This document shows positions 18,141-28,120 of a stretch of 64,000 bases of DNA, piece by piece (the first letter of the stretch is position 1; each line of letters begins with the position of its first letter). Location: the NCBI GenBank assembly GCA_963711375.1, contig CAVQDV010000005.1, forward strand, positions 2,790,001 through 2,854,000. The letters run 5' to 3'. A model generated the notes under the pieces. That model saw only the letters and a list, made by a program, of their open reading frames with translations. It did not search any database and was not told the origin of the DNA. A program made the translations under genes and the position numbers. Source of the DNA: CAVQDV01 sp963711375. Its GTDB lineage: Bacteria > Pseudomonadota > Gammaproteobacteria > Coxiellales > Coxiellaceae.

Positions 18141-18845
18141 ATGAGCGTGACAGGAACAACAGAGGGATCTTGCTTCCAACTCAAAGCGGATTTCGTCCCC
18201 ATTACTGTTCTAAAATTATCGCAATGCGATCTCAAAGCCATTGCTCAAAATTTAGATCGAGCGATCGAGACCGCCCCAAAGTACTTTATCTACGCTCCAG
18301 TTATTGTCGACATTCTGAGCTTAGGCCCGCTGAAAAATGAATTGGACATTCCAGGCCTTTGCAATCTGCTCCGCGAGAAAAAAATAATACCAATTGGCAT
18401 ACGTGGTATTGAAACAAAACAAAAAACCATCGCTACGGACAACGGTTTGGCCATATTAAAATCAAACCTAGCTCCACATGAGGAACCAGCGGCACCCAAA
18501 ATTGAACCTCGATTCGGGCGTGCCAAAATTATTTCCAAACCCATTCGAGCTGGCACCCGTGTTTATGCGAAAGATGCTGACTTAATTATTTTGGCACCCG
18601 TAAATTCTGGCGGAGAAGTTATCGCCGATGGGAATATCCATATTTATGCTCCACTCCGCGGCCGAGCCCTGGCGGGAGCTTCTGGCGACACAGAAGCCAG
18701 AATTTTTTGCCAAACCTTAGAAGCCGAACTGGTTTCAATAGCGGGACATTATTGGGTAAAAGAAAATATTAAGACGCCAAAAACGTCTAAATCGTTGTTC
18801 CAAATTTATTTGGAAAACGATAAATTAAAATTGGACAATCTTTAA
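18141..18845 (+). CDS. minC: Septum site-determining protein MinC
   Basis: 234 residues from ATG 18141, which has GGAG upstream; the longer frame from TTG 18081 covers the promoter region. The N-terminal domain (1-100) is the FtsZ-antagonist domain. The C-terminal beta-helix shows AGTRVYAKDADLIILAPVNSGGEVIADGNIHIYAPLRGRALAG, here separated by ordinary linker sequence. It inhibits Z-ring assembly near the poles when recruited by MinD. First gene of minCDE. Confidence 0.96.
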   Translation: MSVTGTTEGSCFQLKADFVPITVLKLSQCDLKAIAQNLDRAIETAPKYFIYAPVIVDILSLGPLKNELDIPGLCNLLREKKIIPIGIRGIETKQKTIATDNGLAILKSNLAPHEEPAAPKIEPRFGRAKIISKPIRAGTRVYAKDADLIILAPVNSGGEVIADGNIHIYAPLRGRALAGASGDTEARIFCQTLEAELVSIAGHYWVKENIKTPKTSKSLFQIYLENDKLKLDNL

Positions 18846-18862
18846 AATAGGGGGAAAACGAC

Positions 18863-19693
18863 GTGGCAGAAGTAATCGTCATAACATCAGGAAAAGGCGG
18901 CGTGGGTAAAACCACGACAAGCGCTTCATTTTCAACAGGTCTTGCAGAGGCCGGCAAAAAAACCGTGGTGGTCGATTTTGATATTGGTCTAAGAAATCTA
19001 GACCTCGTCATGGGCGTAGAGAGACGCGTAGTTTACGACATTGCTAACGTCATCAACGGGGAAGCTTCGCTTAGTCAAGCGCTCATTAAAGACAAAAAAA
19101 TTCCAAATCTCTATATTTTGGCCGCCTCACAAACCCGAGATAAAGATGTCCTCACGAAAGAAGGCGTTGGAAAAATCATCGAAGAATTAAGCAAAGATTT
19201 CGACTATATCGTCTGTGACTCGCCAGCCGGCATCGAAAAAGGCGCTTTAATGGCGATGTATTACGCCGATAAAGCGATTGTTGTCACAAACCCAGAAGTG
19301 TCCTCGGTTCGCGATTCTGATCGAATTCTCGGTATTTTGGCATCAAAAACAAAGCGCGCCGAAGAAGGAAAAGAAGCCATTTCCGAACACTTGCTCATTA
19401 CACGCTATTCTGAAAAACGCGCCAATGCCGGTGAAATGTTGAGTATTGAAGACGTTCAAGACTTATTAGGCATACCCTTAATTGGAATAATTCATGAATC
19501 ACAGGCGGTTTTAAATGCCTCAAACAAAGGTGAACCCGTGATTCTCGATGCAGACTCTGATGCAGGTCGTGAATACACAGAAGTGGTTAAACGATTTTTG
19601 GGTAAAGCGCCTGCATTTTCATTGGCGGATCTTAAGCAGAAAAAAGGATTTTTCCGCCGTCTATTCAGAAGCCAAAAGGAAGTTGTCGCATGA
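18863..19693 (+). CDS. minD: Septum site-determining ATPase MinD
   Basis: 276 residues from a GTG start (GGGGG upstream). The deviant Walker A GKGGVGKTT lies at residues 10-18, with both signature lysines (11 and 16). VVDFDIGLRNLDLVMG and VCDSPAGIE follow. The C-terminal amphipathic membrane-targeting helix (KKGFFRRLFRS) is present. It binds the membrane as an ATP dimer, carries MinC and is released by MinE. Confidence 0.97.
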   Translation: MAEVIVITSGKGGVGKTTTSASFSTGLAEAGKKTVVVDFDIGLRNLDLVMGVERRVVYDIANVINGEASLSQALIKDKKIPNLYILAASQTRDKDVLTKEGVGKIIEELSKDFDYIVCDSPAGIEKGALMAMYYADKAIVVTNPEVSSVRDSDRILGILASKTKRAEEGKEAISEHLLITRYSEKRANAGEMLSIEDVQDLLGIPLIGIIHESQAVLNASNKGEPVILDADSDAGREYTEVVKRFLGKAPAFSLADLKQKKGFFRRLFRSQKEVVA

Positions 19694-19959
19694 GAATAAG
19701 TCAATACTTTGGATTTGGTAAAAAATCCGCAAAAATTGCTAAAGATCGTCTGCACATTATTATTGCTCAATCGCGCCGAGAAAGTTCCACTCCAGATTTT
19801 CTGCCGCTTCTACGCAAGGATATTTTAGAAGCCATTGCAAAATACACAAAAGTTGACATGGACCAAGTAAAAGTGGATTTGCAATGCAAGGACAATAATT
19901 CCATCTTGGAATTAAATGTTACCCTGCCAGATCTAAGCCATATTGAGGAAAGGGTTTAA
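19690..19959 (+). CDS. minE: Cell division topological specificity factor MinE
   Basis: 89 residues, overlapping minD by four bases (ATGA). The anti-MinCD segment is at residues about 15-32 (AKIAKDRLHIIIAQSR), followed by the dimerisation domain. It stimulates MinD ATPase and sets up pole-to-pole oscillation. Normal length and order. Confidence 0.96.
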   Translation: MRISQYFGFGKKSAKIAKDRLHIIIAQSRRESSTPDFLPLLRKDILEAIAKYTKVDMDQVKVDLQCKDNNSILELNVTLPDLSHIEERV

Positions 19960-19974
19960 TTTTTTGCAGCTTCA

Positions 19975-19996
19975 CTCTCTCCCGCAAGGGAGAGAG
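19975..19996. terminator. Hairpin terminator between minE and zntB
   Basis: CTCTCTCCC-GCAA-GGGAGAGAG: perfect 9-bp stem with a GNRA-type loop, followed on the plus strand by ATTTTTA. The two flanking genes converge, so it can serve both directions. Confidence 0.7.
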
Positions 19997-20004
19997 GACA
20001 ATTT

Positions 20005-20967
20005 TTACAGCCATTCTTTTCGGCGAAAATAGAAATACAATCCACTCGTCATCGAAGCAATAATAGAAATCAGAACCCAAAATGTATCGACATTATTGGC
20101 TCCAGGAATAATGATGTTCATTCCAAATAAACCCGTAATAAATCCCGCTGGTAAAAAAATCAGGGCGATAATCGACAATACATACATTTTTGTATTTAAT
20201 CGTTCTGAGAGCCGGTTGTATAATTTATCTTGCAACACTCCCGCTCGCTCTCGGGCCGCATATAAATCTTCTACATAACGACTCATGTTATCGCCATAAT
20301 CCCTAAATTCCATGCTTTGTTTTGGGGGCAACCAAGATAATTTTTCGCTCGGTAAACGCAGGATGGCATCACGTTGCGGCATTAAATAACGACGAAAAGA
20401 AATCACTTGCTGACGAATATCCACCACAATTTTTTGTGCTTCAGCGATAGAAATGGTATCAATTTCAGCCTCGATTTTGTCGAGCAGACCTTCGAGCTCG
20501 TAAGTTTCATCTTCAATATGTGAAAACACATACCAAATTAAGTTCATTAAACAGTCCAGGGGAGAAGCAATCGGAGTGGTTTTCAGGTCATTTTCGGTAT
20601 CTCGAACGGCACGCACTTCTTGCGGAGAAATCGTAATTAATCCCTTTTCAGTAATCCAAATGCGAAGTGAAACCATGTCACTGGGAGAGGCACCTGGATT
20701 CAAATTGACTCCACGCAAAATGAGCATTAGCCCATTTTCCACGACAACACTTCGAGGTCGAGTTTCCTCGGCAAGTAAACTGTCGATGATGGAGTTAGGG
20801 ATTTCTTTATTTTTGCGCAAAAGCTGAAAAACAGCTTCGTTTGGCTCTGTCACATGAATCCAAAATGGCAGGGACTCTTTTGCGCCCTTCAGCACTTTCC
20901 TTGTCACTGTTGCTTTTTGCAGGCCGTTTTCTTTAAACCAATAAACGAACCCTTGTGCAACCTTCAT
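20005..20967 (-). CDS. zntB: CorA-superfamily metal transporter, ZntB-like
   Basis: 320 residues. The N-terminal cytoplasmic domain carries the ZntB-like block LAEETRPRSVVVENGLMLIL followed by RGVNLNPG. Two C-terminal membrane segments follow, with the pore signature GMN (LFGMNIIIPGANN) at the end of the first. ZntB-type proteins move zinc across the inner membrane, while other CorA members carry magnesium or cobalt. The assignment to ZntB rests on the N-terminal block. Confidence 0.88.
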   Translation of the reverse strand: MKVAQGFVYWFKENGLQKATVTRKVLKGAKESLPFWIHVTEPNEAVFQLLRKNKEIPNSIIDSLLAEETRPRSVVVENGLMLILRGVNLNPGASPSDMVSLRIWITEKGLITISPQEVRAVRDTENDLKTTPIASPLDCLMNLIWYVFSHIEDETYELEGLLDKIEAEIDTISIAEAQKIVVDIRQQVISFRRYLMPQRDAILRLPSEKLSWLPPKQSMEFRDYGDNMSRYVEDLYAARERAGVLQDKLYNRLSERLNTKMYVLSIIALIFLPAGFITGLFGMNIIIPGANNVDTFWVLISIIASMTSGLYFYFRRKEWL

Positions 20968-21022
20968 TTTTACCTCTAGCGGGAAGAGTGAATACTCTTG
21001 GATTCTTGCATATATTTTTTTG

Positions 21023-21445
21023 TTAATCTAGAGCTTCGGAAACATGCTCGTATTCACCCAGCTGCGAGAGCAGAGCATGCATGTCGACGAGAGACCAAAA
21101 GTCGACAATTTTGGCTTGTTTTACAGTGAAAAACCAAACACCTGAAAAATAAATTTCTTGATGGGTAGGAGAAGTTTCAAAAAAGCCGCCAAGATGGGTG
21201 CCTTTTGCTCGCCATCGGCAAACTACCTTCTCGCCCTCAGCAACAAAATCTTCCCATTTTAAAATTAAATCGGGAAATGCCGTCAGCCATTTATCTGCAA
21301 TTTCACGCATGCTCATAATGCCATGTTTCATTCCAAAGGGACTTTTTATGGTTGCATTTTCAGCAAAGTGAGCATCAATCGCCGAAAGATCACGTTGTTC
21401 CCATAATTGCTTACAGTAGTGTTGAATGAATTCCTTGTTATTCAT
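21023..21445 (-). CDS. SnoaL-like (NTF2-fold) protein
   Basis: 140 residues. The NTF2-like cone fold is suggested by the N-terminal helices (FIQHYCKQLWEQRDLSAID), ENATIKSPFG, then FPDLILKWEDFVAEGEKVVCRW and GTHLGGFF, typical of SnoaL polyketide-cyclase-like proteins. The family includes enzymes and ligand-binding proteins, so no reaction can be assigned. It lies 13 bp behind ligA on the same strand and may be read with it. Confidence 0.8.
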   Translation of the reverse strand: MNNKEFIQHYCKQLWEQRDLSAIDAHFAENATIKSPFGMKHGIMSMREIADKWLTAFPDLILKWEDFVAEGEKVVCRWRAKGTHLGGFFETSPTHQEIYFSGVWFFTVKQAKIVDFWSLVDMHALLSQLGEYEHVSEALD

Positions 21446-21458
21446 AATTTCTCCTCTT

Positions 21459-23474
21459 CTAGGGCATCTTCAGAATGGCTAAAAACTCTGCTTCCTCGAT
21501 GATTCTAACACCAAGTTCTTGGGCTTTGTCATATTTACTGCCTGGATTTTCTCCAGCAACCACAAAATCGGTTTTTGACGATACACTTCCGCTCACTTTT
21601 GCGCCTAATATCTGGAGTTTTTCTTTTGCCTCTTCGCGTGTCAAAGAGGTGAGCGTTCCGGTTAGGACCACTGATTTTCCAGCAAAGGGTAATTTTTCAG
21701 GCGCCATTATCTCAATTTTCGGCCAGTGGACCCCGAAATCCTGAAGCTTCTGTATTAGTTGTAAATTATGCTTTTGATGGAAAAATCCTCGAATATTAGC
21801 CGAAATAATTGGGCCAATATCACTGACCTCCTCCAACGCAGCCTCATCCGAGGTAATTATCTTTTCTAAATTCCCAAAATGCTGGGCCAAACTTAACGCT
21901 GTCGCCTCCCCTACTCCGCGAATTCCTAAGGCAAATAAAAAGCGAGGTAAAGAAGTTTTTTTGCTAATTTCTATGGCTTCCAATAAATTACGTGCCGATT
22001 TTTCACCCATGCGAGGCAAAGCAGCCATAGCCTCTTCTTGAAGTTGATAAATATCACTGACATTATTAATTAATTTTTCATCCACCAGTAGCTCTACTAG
22101 CTTATCTCCGAGCCCTTCTATATCCATTGCACGACGCGAAGCAAAATGTTTAATTGACTCGACAATTTGAGCATGACAATACAAGCCACCCATGCACCGA
22201 GCTACCGCTTCCCCTTCGGGTTTAATGACTTCGGCATGACATATTGGGCAGTGCTTAGGGATAGGAACCACGTGAGTGCCCACTGGCCTTTTTTCGGGAA
22301 TATAACTGGCCACTTCAGGGATGACATCTCCGGCACGACGAATAATGACAGTATCTCCAACTCGAATATCTTTACGATGCAGCTCATCAAAATTATGCAG
22401 CGTAGCATTTGAAACGGTTGCGCCCCCGACAAAAACAGGCTCTAAACGAGCAACGGGAGTGATGGCGCCCGTTCTGCCCACTTGAAATTCAATCGCCTTC
22501 ACTTTGGTTGCTTTTTCTTGTGCGGGAAATTTATGGGCCAAAGCCCATCGTGGCGCCCGAGAAACAAAGCCTAATTTTTCCTGTAAAAGAAGAGAATTTA
22601 CTTTATAAACGACTCCATCAATTTCAAAGGGCAGGTTGCCTCGTTTTTTTTCCATTCTTTCGTAATATTCCCAGCAGGCTTCAATTCCATGCACGTGTTT
22701 ACACTCGGCGCTGACTGGAATGCCAAACTCCCTTAACATTTGCAAAAGCAAATCTTGAGCTGGTGGTAACGGTATAGATGTTTTTCCAACCGAATAGGCA
22801 AAAAACAACAAGGGGCGCTGTGCCGTTATTTTGGGATTTAATTGACGTAAACTTCCCGCAGCTGCATTGCGTGGATTGACAAATATTTTTTCGTTTTTTT
22901 CTAAAGCCGTTTTATTTAATTTTTCAAAGCCCTCTTTCGACATGTAAACTTCACCACGGACTTCTAAAGTTTCGGGAAATTTCTTACCATGCAATTTGAG
23001 TGGTATCGCTTTTATGGTACGAACATTTGCCGTCACATCTTCACCTGTGAATCCATCCCCTCGTGTAGCTGCTTGCACCAATTCGCCGTCATGATAAAGC
23101 AGACTGACAGCAACACCATCCATTTTAGGCTCGCAATGAAAATCAATACGCTCATGCTGGGCTAAGCGTTGATCAATACGTTCTGAAAATGCAAATACTT
23201 CTTCTTTTGTAAAAGCATTCGAAAGTGAAAGCATGGGAATTTCGTGTTGAATTTGAGAAAATTCCGTTTTTGCTTGCCCCCCAATTCGTTGCGTCGGAGA
23301 AGTTGAATCCACTAATTCTGGGTGCTCGGCTTCGAGTTTCTGTAATTCAGCAAAAAGTTGGTCGTAATCGGCATCTGGGATTGTGGGAGCATCTAAAACA
23401 TAGTAGCTGTAATTATGCTCTTCTATTTCAGCTCGTAATTTCTTGATTTCCGCTTTAAGCGACAGCGATGACAC
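21459..23474 (-). CDS. ligA: NAD-dependent DNA ligase LigA
   Basis: 671 residues, normal length. Adenylation domain with the nucleotidyl-lysine motif CEPKMDGVA (Lys near 117), then OB fold, a four-Cys zinc finger (CPIC...CMGGLYC), helix-hairpin-helix repeats (DIEGLGDKLVE, IRGVGEATA) and a C-terminal BRCT domain (FAGKSVVLTGTL). Seals nicks in replication and repair using NAD. It begins 3 bp after zipA in the smc-zipA-ligA cluster known from related gammaproteobacteria. Confidence 0.98.
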   Translation of the reverse strand: MSSLSLKAEIKKLRAEIEEHNYSYYVLDAPTIPDADYDQLFAELQKLEAEHPELVDSTSPTQRIGGQAKTEFSQIQHEIPMLSLSNAFTKEEVFAFSERIDQRLAQHERIDFHCEPKMDGVAVSLLYHDGELVQAATRGDGFTGEDVTANVRTIKAIPLKLHGKKFPETLEVRGEVYMSKEGFEKLNKTALEKNEKIFVNPRNAAAGSLRQLNPKITAQRPLLFFAYSVGKTSIPLPPAQDLLLQMLREFGIPVSAECKHVHGIEACWEYYERMEKKRGNLPFEIDGVVYKVNSLLLQEKLGFVSRAPRWALAHKFPAQEKATKVKAIEFQVGRTGAITPVARLEPVFVGGATVSNATLHNFDELHRKDIRVGDTVIIRRAGDVIPEVASYIPEKRPVGTHVVPIPKHCPICHAEVIKPEGEAVARCMGGLYCHAQIVESIKHFASRRAMDIEGLGDKLVELLVDEKLINNVSDIYQLQEEAMAALPRMGEKSARNLLEAIEISKKTSLPRFLFALGIRGVGEATALSLAQHFGNLEKIITSDEAALEEVSDIGPIISANIRGFFHQKHNLQLIQKLQDFGVHWPKIEIMAPEKLPFAGKSVVLTGTLTSLTREEAKEKLQILGAKVSGSVSSKTDFVVAGENPGSKYDKAQELGVRIIEEAEFLAILKMP

Positions 23475-23477
23475 GCG

Positions 23478-24158
23478 TCAAACCTGCTCCGCCATTAAAT
23501 CCAATTTATTCATAATTTCACTTATTTTTTCTTCGGTGAGCAAATGGCGATGTTCATCAAGAATATCCCCGCCTAAGTCTTCGGCCAATTGTGATGCGGT
23601 ATCTATCATAATTTCCAAGGCTTTCCTAGGATTTTTCACCTTAGCAGACTCAAAAAATAAAACTAATCCAGTGCATGAAAAACCCCCCATTTTAGGCAAT
23701 TCGAAGGTTCCTGGACTCGTCGCTGAGGCTAAGCTAAAAATGACATCGCCTCGACCTGTTTTTTGTTCGTGACGATGAAAAATTTGCATTTTTCCATAAC
23801 GCAATCCAGCCGACAACAAGGCTTGTAATAATTCATAACCGTTATAAGGCTGATGTTCCGGCGCCATCAAATAGAGCATAAGCAAGCCCATCTTTACATC
23901 GCTGGCCTCTTTTTTAGTTTCCATTTTTTTAGGGATCGTGCGGCTGACCATCGCATCTTCATCCTCAATCTCTTCATAACTTAAACTTTCTTTAAAGTCT
24001 TCAGCAGAAAGCTTTGCACTTAGGCTGGGTTCAAGGTGAGGTGCTCTTTTGGAATAACGATTGCCCTTAGATTTTTTCTTAGGACGGAAAAGTGAATAAA
24101 TTAATATTCCTGAAACAACAAAAATAGCGGAAAAAACTGCAATTAGCGCGTTATTCAT
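23478..24158 (-). CDS. zipA: Cell division protein ZipA
   Basis: 226 residues: N-terminal membrane helix (4-24), a short charged linker, then the FtsZ-binding ZipA_C domain from about 90 (GYELLQALLSAGLRYGKMQIFHRH, GTFELPKMGGFSCTGLVLFF). It ties the Z-ring to the membrane. The linker is much shorter than in E. coli ZipA (328 residues) and lacks its Pro/Gln-rich stretch. ZipA is restricted to gammaproteobacteria, which supports the taxonomic call. Confidence 0.95.
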   Translation of the reverse strand: MNNALIAVFSAIFVVSGILIYSLFRPKKKSKGNRYSKRAPHLEPSLSAKLSAEDFKESLSYEEIEDEDAMVSRTIPKKMETKKEASDVKMGLLMLYLMAPEHQPYNGYELLQALLSAGLRYGKMQIFHRHEQKTGRGDVIFSLASATSPGTFELPKMGGFSCTGLVLFFESAKVKNPRKALEIMIDTASQLAEDLGGDILDEHRHLLTEEKISEIMNKLDLMAEQV

Positions 24159-24169
24159 ATAAATCCTCT

Positions 24170-27100
24170 TTATTGCTCTACCATTTCCATTGCTTCGGCG
24201 ACATCAACGGAGACCAGACGTGATACGCCGGCTTCTTGCATGGTAACACCCATGAGTTGATCTGCACTAGAAATCGTAACCTTGTTATGACTAATGACAA
24301 TAAATTGCGTTTGCTGCGACATTTCTTTTACAACAGCACAGAAACGGCCAACATTAGCATCATCGAGTGGCGCATCCACTTCATCCAAAACGCAAAATGG
24401 CGCTGGATTTAAGTGAAATAAGCCAAAAATGAGGGAGATGGCTGTTAACGCTTTTTCGCCCCCTGAAAGCATGTGAATCGTGGAATTTCGTTTACCCGGA
24501 GGTTGTGCGCGAACGATAATTCCCGTCAATAAAATATCTTCATCGGTTAATTCCAAGTTAGCTCGACCACCGCCAAAAATTCTTGGAAAAACTTCTTGGA
24601 ATTTATTATTGACCTTGTCGAAGGTCTCTCTAAATTTCGCCTTCGTTTCACGATCAATTTTTTTTATAGCTTCCTGCAAAACGGACAAGGCTTCTTCCAA
24701 ATCAGCCTGCTGTTTATCGAGATAATCCTTACGTTCGGTGACAGCCTGGTATTCTTCAATAGCAGCTAAATTAATGGGGCCTAAACGAGTAATTTTTTCA
24801 GCGAGTTCGATAGCACGATCTTCAGAGGTTTTCAAATTTGCCCCTTCTGGCATTTCTTGAAGTAATTGTGCTAAATTATATTCTGTTTCAGCGATGGCTT
24901 CTTCAATCGTAGTCTGACGAACGGTGATGGCCTGTTTTTCCATCTGACTATTTTGATATTCGTTTTGCAGCTGCTGAATGGTTTCAGCCAATTTATTTCT
25001 CGCATCCAAAACATGTTTCATGTGATGCTCATGCGCATTCAGGGCTTGTTCGGCTTCACGAAGATGCGTTTCAACCACCACACGCTCTTGCAATTTATGC
25101 TGCAAATTCCGAGCAAATTCTTCTAGTGGTTCTACTGTATTTTCCAGCTGTTGGCTTAAGCCTTCTTGCCTTTGCGAGAGTTGATCTAATTGTCGTTGCG
25201 TGCGGGCCACAGTTTGCTGCAGCAAATGCAGCTGATTTTCATTGGCGGCCAGGCGAATTCCAAACTCATCGGCACGTTGTTGATCTCGATTCGCTTCGTT
25301 TCGAATCGCTTCTAATCGTTGCACGCAGGCTTCGCGCTCTTCTAGAAGCTCGGCTTTACTTTGAGCTTGCATTTCCGATTGCTCAATTAACATCTCTAAT
25401 TCGGATTTAATTTGAGAACACTGTGTTTGAATTTGTTCGAATTCTCGTTTAGCTTCTTCTTCTTCTCGAATAAAGCGTGCATGGGCTTCTGTTAATTGCG
25501 CCAAACGTGACTGTTTCGTTGAATATTCTTTTTGTGCTTGAGCGGAGGCGGCACTGACTTGTTGATAACGACGCTGAGCCATTTCACGTGCATTTTCAAG
25601 GTTCGCTAATTCCTCTTCATTTTGCTTCACAATTTTAGCGTGATGCTCTAACGCCAGATGCAATTCTTCAATTGTGGCTGATAAAGATTTGAGTGATTTT
25701 TCCCGCAATAAAACACTATTTTCATTATTTTGAGCTTTATCAATGCGAACCCAATTTTTACCTAACCAGATTCCATCGGGGGTAATCACGGATTCGTGTG
25801 AGGCCAACTCGGGACGTAAAGCTTTAGCTTCTTCTAAATCGGCCGCGACATAAATTCCGGCCAAGCAACTATCAAGAGGCCAATCGGATTGAATTTGGCT
25901 GATCAAGGTTTTTGCCTTGTTTGATAAGTGAGAAGAAGCCTGTAACTCTTTCGCCACCAAGGTTATTTCACCGCTGGTGAACACCTGATTAATTTGAATA
26001 TATTCATCAATTCCATCGACACAGATGGCATCGATAAAATGCCCCAAAATCGTTTCAACCGCTAATTCCCAGCCAGAATTTACTTGAAGATTTTTGCCTA
26101 AGCGCGGACGATCTGATAAATGATGTCGATTTATCCACTCTATCGTTTGTTGATCATCCGATTCTAATGCCGATTGTTGTAGTGCATTTAATTTTGCAAA
26201 TTCAGTTTCTTTTAAATGTAATTCTTGACGGGCTTTTTCATGCTCCGCCTTGCTTCGGACAATACTGTCGCGTTGAGTTCCAATTCGATCTGTTATGTCG
26301 GCTTGTTCTTCGAGAAGCCCCTCTAATTGAGCTTCTAGTTCTGTTGTTTGTTCTTTGAGCGGTTTAATTAATTCTGATAATTCGCTCATTTCGCGATTTT
26401 CTTGCTGATCTTTTAATCGAGCCAAACGCTGTGTTTGCTGTTCCAGTTGTTTTTGATGATGCTCAATTTTAGTTTTAGCCACTTCAATTTTTTGCACCGA
26501 CTGGGTGTACTGATGTTGCCATTGTTCAAAACGGCCTTCCCATTCACGTACCGTGGATTGCGCATTCGCTAATTCTTGCTTGGACGTAAGCGCCTGCAAT
26601 TTAATTGCATTTTCTTGTGGTGCAAGATTTTGAACTTCACTGCTTAATTCCACAATTTGTTGTTCGTGTTCTTCGAAGCCTTCTGACAATTCACGCCAAT
26701 TTTGTGTGACTTGAATTAATTCCGCTTGCCATTGTCGACGCTGCTCTTCCGTATGCTTTATGTCCTGCTCAATACGGGCAATTTCTGAACCCATGGAATA
26801 ATAATTTTTCTGCGCTTCATTTTGCTTTTCACTTAATTCCTGCTGACCTATTCGACCCTTTTCAAATTCTGTTTCATAATGCTGTCGGTCGGTCTGCAAT
26901 TTTTCGAGCGCGAGCACTTGCTCGCCAATTTTATCGGTAATTAATTGCAATTTTTCATTTAGGGCTTGCCACTGCAAGGCCTTAATTTGCCCTTGTAATA
27001 AGCGCTCTTCTTGCTTGTATTCTTTATAACGTTCGGCGGAATTGGATTGGCGCTTAAGATGGCGCTGCTGTTTTTCGAGCTCTTCGCGTAAATCCGTTAG

Positions 27101-27679
27101 ACGTTCTAAATTTTCCTGTGTGCGTTGTATACGAGTTTCCGTTTCTTTTCGGCGTTCTTTATATTTGGAAATTCCGGCGGCTTCTTCGAGATATACACGT
27201 AAATCTTCGGGTTTTGCTTCAATTAATTGCGATACCATCCCTTGTTCGATGATGGCATAACTGCGGGGACCTAAACCGGTGCCTAAAAATAAATCGATAA
27301 TATCGCGTCGACGACAGAGCGTGCTATTTATATAATAGTCCGATTGACCATCACGTTCGACTTCACGTCGTATTGCAATTTCATTATATTTTGCAAACTC
27401 CCCGCCAATACGAGTATCAGAATTATCAAAAATTAATTCAACGGCGGCTTTGCCGACGGGTTTACGATGCGTGGTGCCATTGAAAATTACATCCGTCATG
27501 GACTGGCCACGCAATTGCTTCGCGGAAGTCTCGCCAATCACCCAGCGGATAGCATCCACAACATTCGACTTGCCACATCCGTTGGGACCAACGATGGCAT
27601 TTAAGTAACTGCGCATGGGGATAACCGTAGGGTCAACGAACGATTTGAATCCCGCTAATTTAATAGTTTTTAGGTACAT
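24170..27679 (-). CDS. smc: Chromosome partition protein Smc
   Basis: 1169 residues. Walker A GPNGCGKSN at about 32-40, two long coiled coils flanking a hinge (about 510-660), the ABC signature LSGGEKALTAISLIFG and Walker B FCVLDEVDAPLDD near the C-terminus. A structural-maintenance ATPase that compacts and segregates the chromosome. Possession of Smc instead of MukB fits Legionellales. First gene of smc-zipA-ligA. Its upstream side carries a perfect 80-bp inverted repeat only 71 bp from the start codon. Confidence 0.98.
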   Translation of the reverse strand: MYLKTIKLAGFKSFVDPTVIPMRSYLNAIVGPNGCGKSNVVDAIRWVIGETSAKQLRGQSMTDVIFNGTTHRKPVGKAAVELIFDNSDTRIGGEFAKYNEIAIRREVERDGQSDYYINSTLCRRRDIIDLFLGTGLGPRSYAIIEQGMVSQLIEAKPEDLRVYLEEAAGISKYKERRKETETRIQRTQENLERLTDLREELEKQQRHLKRQSNSAERYKEYKQEERLLQGQIKALQWQALNEKLQLITDKIGEQVLALEKLQTDRQHYETEFEKGRIGQQELSEKQNEAQKNYYSMGSEIARIEQDIKHTEEQRRQWQAELIQVTQNWRELSEGFEEHEQQIVELSSEVQNLAPQENAIKLQALTSKQELANAQSTVREWEGRFEQWQHQYTQSVQKIEVAKTKIEHHQKQLEQQTQRLARLKDQQENREMSELSELIKPLKEQTTELEAQLEGLLEEQADITDRIGTQRDSIVRSKAEHEKARQELHLKETEFAKLNALQQSALESDDQQTIEWINRHHLSDRPRLGKNLQVNSGWELAVETILGHFIDAICVDGIDEYIQINQVFTSGEITLVAKELQASSHLSNKAKTLISQIQSDWPLDSCLAGIYVAADLEEAKALRPELASHESVITPDGIWLGKNWVRIDKAQNNENSVLLREKSLKSLSATIEELHLALEHHAKIVKQNEEELANLENAREMAQRRYQQVSAASAQAQKEYSTKQSRLAQLTEAHARFIREEEEAKREFEQIQTQCSQIKSELEMLIEQSEMQAQSKAELLEEREACVQRLEAIRNEANRDQQRADEFGIRLAANENQLHLLQQTVARTQRQLDQLSQRQEGLSQQLENTVEPLEEFARNLQHKLQERVVVETHLREAEQALNAHEHHMKHVLDARNKLAETIQQLQNEYQNSQMEKQAITVRQTTIEEAIAETEYNLAQLLQEMPEGANLKTSEDRAIELAEKITRLGPINLAAIEEYQAVTERKDYLDKQQADLEEALSVLQEAIKKIDRETKAKFRETFDKVNNKFQEVFPRIFGGGRANLELTDEDILLTGIIVRAQPPGKRNSTIHMLSGGEKALTAISLIFGLFHLNPAPFCVLDEVDAPLDDANVGRFCAVVKEMSQQTQFIVISHNKVTISSADQLMGVTMQEAGVSRLVSVDVAEAMEMVEQ

Positions 27680-27750
27680 CTTAAAATTCGTCTGAAAAAA
27701 CAGTAAACAGTGTACATAATTTCATGCAAATTGAATAGGGAAATGAGGAG

Positions 27751-27968
27751 TTCCCGCTTTATTGTTTGGAAACAGGGTAAGGCTTTGGCCGGCTTCCAGA
27801 GCAGAGAGGAGGATAGGGGTGCTTTCAAGACCGCGCACTAGTACATCCCTGTGGCGCTTCGTCTTCGGCCCGTCCAGGGCCGAAACGATCTTGAAAGCAC
27901 CCCTATCCTCCTCTCTGCTCTGGAAGCCGGCCAAAGCCTTACCCTGTTTCCAAACAATAAAGCGGGAA
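27751..27968. repeat. Perfect 80-bp inverted repeat (218 bp) beside smc
   Basis: Arms 27751-27830 and 27889-27968 are exact reverse complements over 80 bases; the loop (27831-27888) has its own stem TCGGCCC/GGGCCGA. The arm ends read TTCCCGCTTTA... and ...TAAAGCGGGAA, the same core as the short palindromes at 28226, 30034, 45745, 48747, 54808 and 54918. It could form a large cruciform or, if transcribed, an 80-bp duplex RNA. Open frames here merely mirror each other (LWPASRAERRIG, LSALEAGQSL) and are not genes. The rest of the 580-bp gap holds a GGGAGAGGGTTCCTGAG repeat piece and the hairpins listed below. Confidence 0.95.
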
Positions 27969-28120
27969 CGGGTGGTGGGGATCGGGGAGAGGGTTCCTGA
28001 GTGGTACTTAATACTTGTATCCACAGAAACGCTGGACAAGCTTGTGGATAAGGTGGTGATGGATGGGCTAACCTACTGAAATTAATATGGTTATTTTCAG
28101 TGAGTTTTTTTTGTTCTGCA

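Noticed and set aside
27680..27750. LexA-like box upstream of smc (CTGTTTACTG...)
   Set aside because: CTGT is not followed by ACAG at the needed spacing, so the match is not convincing.
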